A stretch of 5,066 bases of DNA, from assembly GCA_002308955.1 (NCBI GenBank), contig DBWJ01000040.1, positions 1 through 5,066 of the forward strand, in the 5' to 3' direction. Positions 1 through 5,066 of this stretch are shown here, one piece after another (position 1 is the first letter of the stretch; each line of letters opens with the position of its first letter). The notes beneath the pieces are model-generated. The model was not told where the DNA came from. It worked only from the letters and a program-made list of their open reading frames with translations, and did not search any database. Source of the DNA: Lachnoclostridium sp. UBA1241 (GTDB lineage: Bacteria; Bacillota; Clostridia; Lachnospirales; Lachnospiraceae). The position numbers were made by a program, and so were the translations under genes.

Positions 1-51
1 CGACCTCTTGATCCCAAATCAAGCACCCTAGCCAAACTGGGCCACACCCCG
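1..51 (-). tRNA. tRNA-Pro (anticodon UGG), 3' part missing
   Basis: Read on the minus strand from 51, the sequence gives a 7-base acceptor strand CGGGGTG, a D arm with stem GCCC/GGGT, and an anticodon stem CTTGA/TCAAG around the loop TTTGGGA. The anticodon TGG lies at 16-14, so the tRNA reads proline codons. The window edge cuts the molecule in the variable loop, so the T arm, the 3' acceptor strand and any encoded CCA are not visible. It has its own promoter just upstream (65-93). It is transcribed in the same direction as the operon ending at 172. Confidence 0.95.
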
Positions 52-64
52 TCAGCGCTTTTCC

Positions 65-93
65 ATTATATTACGAGGTATTTCAAAAGTCAA
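65..93 (-). promoter_or_regulatory. Promoter of tRNA-Pro
   Basis: On the minus strand there is a -35 box TTGACT (93-88), a spacer of exactly 17 bases, and a perfect -10 box TATAAT (70-65). Transcription would start near 58, about seven bases before the mature tRNA. The ten bases beginning at the -35 box, TTGACTTTTG, recur in the tRNA-Arg promoter at the other end of the window. The stretch between this promoter and the rdgB stop codon (94-171) shows no convincing hairpin plus T-tract, so operon readthrough into tRNA-Pro cannot be excluded. Confidence 0.9.
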
Positions 94-171
94 CAAAAAT
101 ATTCGGGCATTTTGCGTGGGATTTTCCGTAGTTCTTTCTGCAAAGTTTAACATGCTTACTAAGGCGGAGTT

Positions 172-771
172 TTAAAGAATTCCTTCCTTCGTAAGCAGTT
201 CGCGCATGGCCCGAAGAGCCCTTCCGCGGTGGCTTATCGCGTTCTTCTCTTCAGGGGGCAGCTGCGCCGTCGTAACGCCCCGTTCAGGAAGGAGGAAAAT
301 CGGGTCGTAACCGAAGCCGTTCTCGCCGGCCTGCTTATCATTGATTGCGCCCTCTACGGTTCCGCGCACCACCCACTCACGTCCGTCCGGAAGAACGCAT
401 GCAATCGCGCAGACGAACCGCGCGGTACGCTCCTCCGGCGGCACCTGCATGGCGCGGCCGATGATATAGTTATTCTTGATGTCATACGACGTGTCTTCGC
501 CCATGAACCGCGCGGAATAGATGCCCGGCGCGCCGCCCATGCAGTCGACCTCAAGCCCCGAATCGTCCGCCATCGCCATGATTCCGCCGGCCTTGCTGAC
601 CGCGCGGGCCTTGATTAGGGCGTTCTCCTCGAAGGTCTTTCCGTCCTCGACAATGTCGGCGACAATCCCGGCTTCCTTCATTGAAAGGATCTCCGGAATG
701 CTGTCCCCGAGAATCTCTCGGATCTCACGCATCTTCCCCTGGTTTCCTGTAGCGAATACCAATCTGTTCAT
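172..771 (-). CDS. rdgB: XTP/dITP diphosphatase (RdgB/HAM1 family)
   Basis: This is a 199-residue protein, the usual family length. RdgB-type enzymes hydrolyse non-canonical purine nucleotides (dITP, XTP, dHAPTP) to the monophosphate and pyrophosphate in the cytoplasm, keeping deaminated bases out of DNA and RNA. Visible family motifs are the N-terminal ATGNQGK (residues 7-13), E49-N50-A51, the metal-binding ADDSGLEVD (68-76), GAPGIYSAR (80-88), NGFGYDPIF (151-159) and the C-terminal SHRGRAL (180-186). No motif is missing. The ATG at 771 is chosen because the family begins right there (MNRLVFATGN) and an AAAGGA site lies 9 bases upstream. The frame stays open upstream to 879, but those 36 codons are a basic, low-complexity overlap with the preceding gene. 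It is the last gene of the operon, 13 bases after the surface-protein stop. Substrate specificity is inferred from the family. Confidence 0.96.
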   Translation of the reverse strand: MNRLVFATGNQGKMREIREILGDSIPEILSMKEAGIVADIVEDGKTFEENALIKARAVSKAGGIMAMADDSGLEVDCMGGAPGIYSARFMGEDTSYDIKNNYIIGRAMQVPPEERTARFVCAIACVLPDGREWVVRGTVEGAINDKQAGENGFGYDPIFLLPERGVTTAQLPPEEKNAISHRGRALRAMRELLTKEGIL

Positions 772-780
772 CTTCTTTGT

Positions 781-786
781 TCCTTT
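781..786 (-). promoter_or_regulatory. Ribosome binding site of rdgB
   Basis: AAAGGA on the minus strand sits 9 bases before the ATG at 771. It overlaps the TAA stop codon of the upstream surface-protein gene (787-785). This fixes the rdgB start and suggests that translation of the two genes may be coupled. Confidence 0.75.
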
Positions 787-3235
787 ACGTATAATCGTCT
801 TCTTCCGAAGTCTCTTCTGCAAGCTGCTTCTCCCTCTGCTCCCGCATCTGTCTGCGTTTCTCTTCGCGCTTCGCCGCATCCTTCTTCGGAAGAATTACAA
901 AATATAAGATGCCGACGCCAATCAACAGAACTGCCGCAACAACAATCAAAGCAGGCAGAAAATCTCCGTTTTTCCCGGTATTCTCTCGGGGTGTTCCGGC
1001 AGGGGAATCAGACAAATTCTCTACAACCGCGGTCGGAGTTGGGGTGTCCTCATTTGCCGAAGGAGCCGCTGTCGGGCTCACCTCAGATTGTTCATTCGCT
1101 TTCGGATGATTGACAAATGTAATCGGATAATAAGCTCCGTGGTTTCCGTATGGCAACGTATAGGTTTCTCCCAGGCTGTAATCGGCAAGCCTTCGAAATC
1201 GGTTTTCTTCCACCCTTTCCAAAGCAACATCAAATAATCCGTCTCCGTTCAAATCAAAAATGGTTCCTCCGGAATAGTAGCCTGTACCGCTGGACTCTAT
1301 AACACTTTCAAGAAAACTCGTTCCGAACGGGATTTCGGCATATCCGTCGGACAAATCGATTGTAAGCGGTTTTTGCTCAATCTTTTGAAATACCGGCTTT
1401 ATTTCAATTGCGTGATCAGGCATCCGGAATACCCATTCTGCATCAATGGTATAATCCATTTTGAAATCTTTCGCTTCAAATCCGATGAAAGCCTGTCCAA
1501 CCGGTTCGACCAGCCTCGACTTGTCCACAAACAGATTCTGCCCTTCGGCAGCTCCGAGAATCGTGGAATACTTGTCCGCATATAAGCCCTGCAGCCCGAT
1601 TCGCAGGTTTTCATCCGCGCAATTGATCGGATAAATCTCGCCTGCCCCGGGAAATCTCACGGTAATCGCCGTATAAATGGCTTCACCGGTTTGCAGCGGC
1701 TCGTACATGGAAAACGTCATAGTTTCCGGACTCCGTCCGTTTACCTGAACCGCATCCATGCTGACGTTTTTTGCGTATTCATCCATCACCGGCGAGAAAT
1801 CATAATACCAGTAGAAAAAAGATTCATCCAGTTTACGGCCGGTTTGCTGCAGTTCTGCTTGCATGTCATACGGAAGCGGGGCTATCCATTTCTCCCCGTC
1901 ACGAATAAAGTTGAGTACGATTGCCTCACAGCTCTTCACCTGCGCGGTATAAGAAATATCACACGCGGGCATGAAGATTTCCTCACGCAGATAAGAACCC
2001 CCGTTCATGCTCGCATTCTTCGTAAGGTTCTCGTAAGCCGGCGAAGCGATAAATCCCTTATCAATTGCTTCCATCGCTTTCCGGTCGTAGATGATTCTGA
2101 TTTTCTCACCCGGAGCAGCCTCAGTGATGGTTTCCCCTTTCATATTCTCGGCGTGTCCGCCATTCACGGTAATCCGGTGTGTGCTCTTCACATTTTCGGC
2201 GGGAAATACGAAGGTGTACGGCCAATAAGGCGCTGTTGCTTCTCCGTCAATCCTATATGTCCCGGTTATGCTTGAGGTCGGAAGCGGAATCATATACACA
2301 TGCCAGGGCAATCCTGCGTCTATGATTGCTCCGTATTCTACACCGTATACAACGTAAAGACAGGCATCATACGTTCCGTCACTGTCTAAATCCATCAGAA
2401 AAAGGCCTTCATCTTCGCTTTCATCCAACGGAGGTATGGCAAAATCAGAGATATTCGGCTTCCGGTATGGGTCATCATCCACGATGCAGTATCCGTTCGA
2501 CATTTCGAATGTCAAAGGCGTCTGCGCTTCCGTTTCCGCCGCGAGGATTACGTCCGCGGCGGGCATATGGAATTCTGCGGCACCCCACATACGCCTGTCA
2601 ACAGAATCATACCTATTGTGCTGCCCGGTCAACTCCGAATTCCATGCCGTAACATATTCCCCCTCGAGGTTATCCGGGACAAGGAACAATACAGTTCCCG
2701 GGGCGGCGGACGTAACCGTTTTTCCGTCCTCGGTCTCCGCATGTCCTTTTTCCATCGTAACTGCATATTCTTTCCGAATCGGCTCATCAGGGAAAAGAAA
2801 CGTCACTTCGCTGAACCTTTCATCCTTGATGTCTTTAAATGTGATTGAGCCGCGGATGCTGCACTCGGAAGTCGGAATTAAAAACCAGCGACCCGGCATT
2901 GCTCCGTCCACGTCCGACCAATCTGCACCGTCTGCCAGGACATCATATGTCCCGTCGCCGTCCAAATCAACTTTCTCGCCCCAGATATAGCAGTAACTGA
3001 TCTCGTCTTCTCTTTTGTGCGCGATTCTTTCGACTGCAAGGCATATCGCTGCCTGATCGTAGTCTGAATAAGTCTTCTCATAGTATCCTTTTGTCAGGTC
3101 TATCACGAGCGGTTCCGGCGTTTTCTCCTGACTGCCGTCCTCTGCTGCCAAAGCGACTGAAGCCGTTCCCGGCATACATAACAGAAGCAGCGCTGCCAGC
3201 ACACAAAGCAGGCGTCCGATTTTGCTTCTTCTCAT
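785..3235 (-). CDS. Surface-anchored repeat protein with DxDxDG loops and InlB-B-like repeats, function unknown
   Basis: This is an 816-residue protein I cannot name. Residues 1-31 form a signal peptide (basic MRRSK, leucine-rich core, likely cut after VALAA). The ectodomain has repeated modules. One type starts with PLxIDLxxGY and carries an acidic loop: DLDGDGTYD (90-98), DLDSDGTYD (282-290) and DLNGDGLFD (661-669), probably Ca2+-binding. The second type (about 155-236 and 351-432, with a degenerate copy at about 520-612) has the pattern GHAE-x-G-x(3)-AAPG, ending in FHMPAADV or FMPACDI. That resembles the divergent InlB B-repeat fold. The order is loop, B; loop, B; degenerate pair without the loop; loop only. 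A Pro/Thr/Ser-rich linker (about 716-757), one transmembrane helix (759-782) and a charged K/R/E tail follow, giving an outside-in type I topology. There is no LPxTG or lipobox. The ATG at 3235 has AGGGGG 8 bases upstream. Adhesion or wall interaction is only a guess. Confidence 0.88.
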   Translation of the reverse strand: MRRSKIGRLLCVLAALLLLCMPGTASVALAAEDGSQEKTPEPLVIDLTKGYYEKTYSDYDQAAICLAVERIAHKREDEISYCYIWGEKVDLDGDGTYDVLADGADWSDVDGAMPGRWFLIPTSECSIRGSITFKDIKDERFSEVTFLFPDEPIRKEYAVTMEKGHAETEDGKTVTSAAPGTVLFLVPDNLEGEYVTAWNSELTGQHNRYDSVDRRMWGAAEFHMPAADVILAAETEAQTPLTFEMSNGYCIVDDDPYRKPNISDFAIPPLDESEDEGLFLMDLDSDGTYDACLYVVYGVEYGAIIDAGLPWHVYMIPLPTSSITGTYRIDGEATAPYWPYTFVFPAENVKSTHRITVNGGHAENMKGETITEAAPGEKIRIIYDRKAMEAIDKGFIASPAYENLTKNASMNGGSYLREEIFMPACDISYTAQVKSCEAIVLNFIRDGEKWIAPLPYDMQAELQQTGRKLDESFFYWYYDFSPVMDEYAKNVSMDAVQVNGRSPETMTFSMYEPLQTGEAIYTAITVRFPGAGEIYPINCADENLRIGLQGLYADKYSTILGAAEGQNLFVDKSRLVEPVGQAFIGFEAKDFKMDYTIDAEWVFRMPDHAIEIKPVFQKIEQKPLTIDLSDGYAEIPFGTSFLESVIESSGTGYYSGGTIFDLNGDGLFDVALERVEENRFRRLADYSLGETYTLPYGNHGAYYPITFVNHPKANEQSEVSPTAAPSANEDTPTPTAVVENLSDSPAGTPRENTGKNGDFLPALIVVAAVLLIGVGILYFVILPKKDAAKREEKRRQMREQREKQLAEETSEEDDYT

Positions 3236-3243
3236 CGATTCTT

Positions 3244-3249
3244 CCCCCT
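3244..3249 (-). promoter_or_regulatory. Ribosome binding site of the surface-protein gene
   Basis: AGGGGG on the minus strand lies 8 bases before the ATG at 3235, within the 22-base gap after the methyltransferase stop codon. It supports the chosen start, which also places a proper signal peptide at the N-terminus. Confidence 0.75.
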
Positions 3250-3257
3250 AAACAAAT

Positions 3258-4421
3258 TCACTGTTCTTCCGATTTCGAAGCACCTCTCGGCGGCTTCGGC
3301 CCGAGATACTGGTAGAAATACGTCCGGATCATGCCGTTATAAATCTTGCGGTTCCGGTCGGCCTTGCGGCCGATGTAACGCTCGGCGTCCTCGTACGACG
3401 TGATAATGTAGTACGACCAAGTGTCGAGCTTTTTGAACGTCTCGCCGATATCCTTGTAAAGGCCCGGAAGCGCTTCTTTTTCTTCAAGACGCTCACCATA
3501 AGGCGGGTTTGTCACGATAAATCCGTATTTCTTCGGATGCGACAGTTCCTGCATCGGCCGCACCTGAAAATGAATCTGGTCCGCAACCCCTGCCATCTCC
3601 GCGTTCTGCCTTGCAATCTTAATCGCGTCGCGGTCAATGTCGAAGCCCTGAATCTGCAGCTTTACGTCATGAATCTCCTGACTTCTCGCCTCCTCGCGCG
3701 CTTCGTCCCAATACTTTGCGGGTATGCGCTCGCGGAAGCTTTCCGCCTGAAAATGCCGGTTTACGCCGGGTGCTATCTTAAGTCCCTTAAGTGCCGCTTC
3801 AATCGGAATCGTGCCACTGCCGCAGAACGGGTCCACGAGGATGCGGTCCTTATTCCAGGGCGTCAGCGCAAGAAGGGCTGCTGCCAGCGTCTCACTGATC
3901 GGCGCCTTGCCGACGAGCTTGCGGTAGCCGCGCTTGTGAAGCGATTCGCCTGATGTGTCAATGGTTACGGTGAAACGGTCCTTGAGCGCCGAAACGCGGA
4001 TTGGATAAGCATTTCCGGTCTCCGGGAACCACGCGATGTGGTAGCTCGCCTTCATGCTTTCCACCATGGCTTTCTTCATGATGGACTGGATATCGGAAGG
4101 ACTGAACAACGCGCTCTTGACGGTCGTTGCCTTCGCTACCCAGAACTTCGAATCGGCCGGAAGAATGTCCGCCCACGGAAGCGCCTTCGTTCTCTCAAAC
4201 AGCTCATCGTAAGTCGTTGCCTTGAACGAGCCGATCTTCCAGAGCACGCGCTCCGCTGTCCGAAGCCCGATATTTGCGCGACAGAAAGCATGCTCGTCAC
4301 CGGCCCATGTGATGCGCCCGTCCTCCACCTGAACAATCTCGTAACCGAGGTCCGCAAGTTCCTGTTTTAAAACGCTCTCAAGCCCGAAATGGCAGGGAGC
4401 GATGAATTCGTATCTGCCCAT
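3258..4421 (-). CDS. rlmL: THUMP-domain class I SAM-dependent rRNA methyltransferase (RlmL/YpsC type)
   Basis: This 387-residue protein matches the stand-alone YpsC family, equivalent to the N-terminal half of E. coli RlmKL, which makes m2G2445 in 23S rRNA. The start is typical (MGRYEFIAPCHFGLE). A THUMP RNA-binding region covers roughly residues 40-150. Then come SETLAAALL (about 176-184), SAM motif I DPFCGSGT (197-204), the acidic GFDID strand (259-263) and the catalytic NPPYGER (305-311) typical of N2-guanine or N6-adenine methyltransferases. The RlmK half is absent, as is normal in Firmicutes. The ATG at 4421 is preferred over an in-frame TTG at 4481. Family homology begins at the ATG, GGGAG lies 5 bases before it, and the TTG lacks a ribosome binding site. 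It is the first gene of the operon, 22 bases before the surface-protein gene. The exact target base is inferred, and Bacillus members are often called ypsC. Confidence 0.94.
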   Translation of the reverse strand: MGRYEFIAPCHFGLESVLKQELADLGYEIVQVEDGRITWAGDEHAFCRANIGLRTAERVLWKIGSFKATTYDELFERTKALPWADILPADSKFWVAKATTVKSALFSPSDIQSIMKKAMVESMKASYHIAWFPETGNAYPIRVSALKDRFTVTIDTSGESLHKRGYRKLVGKAPISETLAAALLALTPWNKDRILVDPFCGSGTIPIEAALKGLKIAPGVNRHFQAESFRERIPAKYWDEAREEARSQEIHDVKLQIQGFDIDRDAIKIARQNAEMAGVADQIHFQVRPMQELSHPKKYGFIVTNPPYGERLEEKEALPGLYKDIGETFKKLDTWSYYIITSYEDAERYIGRKADRNRKIYNGMIRTYFYQYLGPKPPRGASKSEEQ

Positions 4422-4426
4422 ATATA

Positions 4427-4431
4427 CTCCC
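4427..4431 (-). promoter_or_regulatory. Ribosome binding site of rlmL
   Basis: GGGAG on the minus strand sits 5 bases before the ATG at 4421. It decides the start in favour of 4421 over the TTG at 4481. It follows directly after the T-tract of the putative attenuator, so it stays unpaired in either leader fold. Confidence 0.7.
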
Positions 4432-4469
4432 AAAAAGGCTTCTTCAGATGCATCACCCGAAGAAATGCC
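4432..4469 (-). terminator. Putative leader attenuator: hairpin plus U-tract before rlmL
   Basis: On the minus strand, GGC (4469-4467), a 2-base bulge, TTCTTC (4464-4459) and GGGT (4458-4455) can pair with ATCT (4449-4446), GAAGAA (4445-4440) and GCC (4439-4437) around the loop GATGC. That makes 13 pairs including two G-U wobbles. Five Ts follow (4436-4432). This has the form of an intrinsic terminator inside the leader, just before the rlmL ribosome binding site. A second GAAGAA at 4477-4472 can instead pair with TTCTTC across a 7-base loop and would break the terminator. The stem is only moderately GC-rich and the U-tract is short. I infer attenuation from pairing alone. Confidence 0.5.
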
Positions 4470-4495
4470 GGTTCTTCCCAATCAACTACCACGCC

Positions 4496-4524
4496 ATTGT
4501 ACCATAAAGCCCCTGAGATTGCAA
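4496..4524 (-). promoter_or_regulatory. Promoter of the rlmL-surface protein-rdgB operon
   Basis: On the minus strand there is a -35 box TTGCAA (4524-4519, 4 of 6 consensus bases), a 17-base spacer, and a -10 box TACAAT (4501-4496) preceded by TGG, an extended -10 element. Transcription would start near 4489, leaving a leader of about 68 bases before rlmL. No other comparable promoter is evident between here and 4421. The 74-bp repeat array begins about 30 bases further upstream. Confidence 0.75.
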
Positions 4525-4540
4525 AAGTTTCATCCCGTTT

Positions 4541-4900
4541 ATACCTTTTTTCTCCCGGGTATGCCCCTTCTTCCGTTTGATTCAGCCATTCTCTCGTGAA
4601 AAAGCATACCTCCAGGCTGTTTAGGCTCCCAGGTATGCCCCTCTGCCCGGAGAGCAGGTGAAGGCTCCGCGAAAATGGCATACCTACAAGACGTTTTAGC
4701 TCCCGGGTATGCCCCGCTAGCCAGATAGCAAGTAAAGGCTCCGCGAAAAGGGCATACCTGCGAGGAGTTTTAGTTCCCGGGTATGCCCCGCTAGCCTGAT
4801 AGCAAGTAAAGGCTCCGCGAAAAGGGCATACCTATGAGAAGTTTTAGCCTCTAGGTATGCCCCATCAGCCGGAAAGCAGGCGAGGACTCCAAAACATAAG
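4541..4900. repeat. Tandem array of 74-bp units with palindromic ends
   Basis: Five units start with GGTATGCCCC at 4558, 4632, 4706, 4780 and 4854, an exact 74-base period. Each complete unit has a 53-base core ending in the inverted complement (GGGCATACC at 4750-4758 and 4824-4832, with weaker copies at 4603-4610 and 4676-4684). A 21-base linker follows, carrying GTTTTAG in units 2-4. Units 3 and 4 differ at one of 53 core positions. Unit 1 keeps mainly the ends, and unit 5 loses its right arm. A remnant arm ATACC at 4541-4545 precedes unit 1. Because 74 is not a multiple of 3, the repeats do not encode a repeated peptide. There is no gene in 4525-4930. The function and family are not recognised. 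Arrays of imperfect palindromes such as REP/BIME are the closest known analogy. Confidence 0.93.
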
Positions 4901-4927
4901 CGGGGGGGCTCCAAAAGAACTCCAAAA
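4887..4927 (+). repeat. Three short direct repeats CTCCAAAA
   Basis: CTCCAAAA occurs at 4887-4894, 4909-4916 and 4920-4927, with starts 22 and 11 bases apart. The first copy lies in the degenerate end of the 74-bp array, and a run of seven Gs (4902-4908) precedes the second. They may be a minor relic of duplication or a protein-binding site. No function can be assigned. Confidence 0.6.
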
Positions 4928-4963
4928 GATATGAATTCTTCCCCATTATTATGAAATTCGCTC

Positions 4964-4992
4964 TTGACTTTTGGAAGAAAGCAATATACAAT
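4964..4992 (+). promoter_or_regulatory. Promoter of tRNA-Arg
   Basis: There is a -35 box TTGACT (4964-4969), a 17-base spacer and a -10 box TACAAT (4987-4992). Transcription would start near 4999, about 16 bases before the mature tRNA. The -35 box and the next four bases match the tRNA-Pro promoter at the left end exactly. Confidence 0.88.
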
Positions 4993-5014
4993 ACACTTTG
5001 TTGCGAAGCAATGT

Positions 5015-5066
5015 GTGCATGTAGCTCAGCTGGATAGAGCACTTGGCTACGGACCAAGGTGTCGGG
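5015..5066 (+). tRNA. tRNA-Arg (anticodon ACG), 3' part missing
   Basis: The acceptor strand GTGCATG (5015-5021) is followed by TA, a D stem GCTC/GAGC (5024-5027 and 5037-5040), and an anticodon stem CTTGG/CCAAG around the loop CTACGGA. The anticodon ACG lies at 5049-5051. Its first base would be edited to inosine by TadA, so that it reads CGU, CGC and CGA. The window ends in the variable region or start of the T arm, so the 3' half is not visible. It diverges from the operon on the other strand. Confidence 0.95.

Noticed and set aside
94..171. Intrinsic terminator after rdgB
   Set aside because: Only 3-4 bp hairpins (for example CTTT/AAAG and GCA/TGC) are present and none is followed by a convincing T-tract on the minus strand.
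772..879. Longer rdgB start adding 36 codons
   Set aside because: The extension overlaps the end of the surface-protein gene in another frame, is rich in Arg and Lys, and has no family similarity. The ATG at 771 has a ribosome binding site and matches the family N-terminus.
785..960. Sortase anchor at the C-terminus of the surface protein
   Set aside because: There is no LPxTG-like motif before the membrane helix, and the tail after the helix is about 34 residues long and highly charged. A stop-transfer anchor fits better.
1691..2990. Plus-strand open frames opposite the surface-protein gene (1691-2275, 2436-2990 and shorter ones)
   Set aside because: They are antisense shadows with no domain similarity or hydrophobic signal, and the minus strand holds a full-length protein with signal peptide, repeats and anchor.
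3139..3235. Lipoprotein signal (Cys at residue 20 after LLLL)
   Set aside because: LLLLC lacks the small residues expected at -1 and -2 of a lipobox, and a good AxA-type cleavage site follows at about residue 31.
4422..4481. Longer rlmL start at a TTG (4481)
   Set aside because: There is no ribosome binding site upstream, it starts within about 8 bases of the predicted transcript start, and the extra 20 residues are not part of the family.
4558..4900. CRISPR array
   Set aside because: The period is 74 bases, and both the parts between the inverted ends and the linkers are conserved from unit to unit. There are no unique spacers and no cas gene in the window.
4367..4914. Minus-strand open frames across the repeat array (about 4367-4681 and 4717-4914)
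   Set aside because: They arise from the repeat, sharing peptides such as MPFSRSL, and have no ribosome binding site. Because 74 is not divisible by 3 the frame changes every unit, so no protein repeat is being kept.
5015..5066. tRNA-Arg or tRNA-Pro as an integrated-element attachment site
   Set aside because: There is no integrase, no duplicated tRNA 3' end and no phage-like gene in the window. Both tRNAs are cut by the window edges, so this cannot be tested here.

Overview
The window looks like a chromosomal stretch from a mid-GC Gram-positive bacterium, most likely a clostridial Firmicute. The reasons are canonical sigma-A-type promoters with 17-base spacers, strong purine-rich ribosome binding sites, a YpsC-type stand-alone rRNA methyltransferase, and a signal-peptide plus C-terminal-anchor surface protein typical of gut Clostridia. 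The species cannot be fixed from the sequence.

Layout, left to right. A truncated tRNA-Pro(UGG) leaves the window at the left edge on the minus strand (1-51), with its own promoter at 65-93. Next is a three-gene minus-strand operon, listed in transcription order: an rlmL/ypsC-type THUMP methyltransferase (3258-4421), an 816-residue surface-anchored repeat protein (785-3235), and the XTP/dITP diphosphatase rdgB (172-771). The intergenic gaps are only 22 and 13 bases and each gene has a good ribosome binding site, so co-transcription is very likely. A promoter with an extended -10 lies at 4496-4524. Its leader of about 68 nt contains a hairpin plus U-tract just before the rlmL ribosome binding site, with a competing upstream arm, which looks like an attenuator. 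The region from about 4541 to 4930 has no gene and holds a tandem array of 74-bp units with palindromic ends. To its right, a plus-strand promoter (4964-4992) drives a tRNA-Arg(ACG) that is cut off by the right edge.

How the genes fit together. rlmL and rdgB are housekeeping genes (rRNA modification and nucleotide-pool cleaning). The surface protein between them is accessory in character, has a visibly lower GC content in the stretches sampled, and has no recognised function. It combines DxDxDG calcium-loop modules with modules that resemble divergent InlB B-repeats.

The items most worth following up are the 74-bp array between two diverging promoters, the putative attenuator in front of rlmL, and the domain architecture of the surface protein. 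There is no transposase, integrase, CRISPR array or defence gene. I do not see a complete new multi-gene system here.
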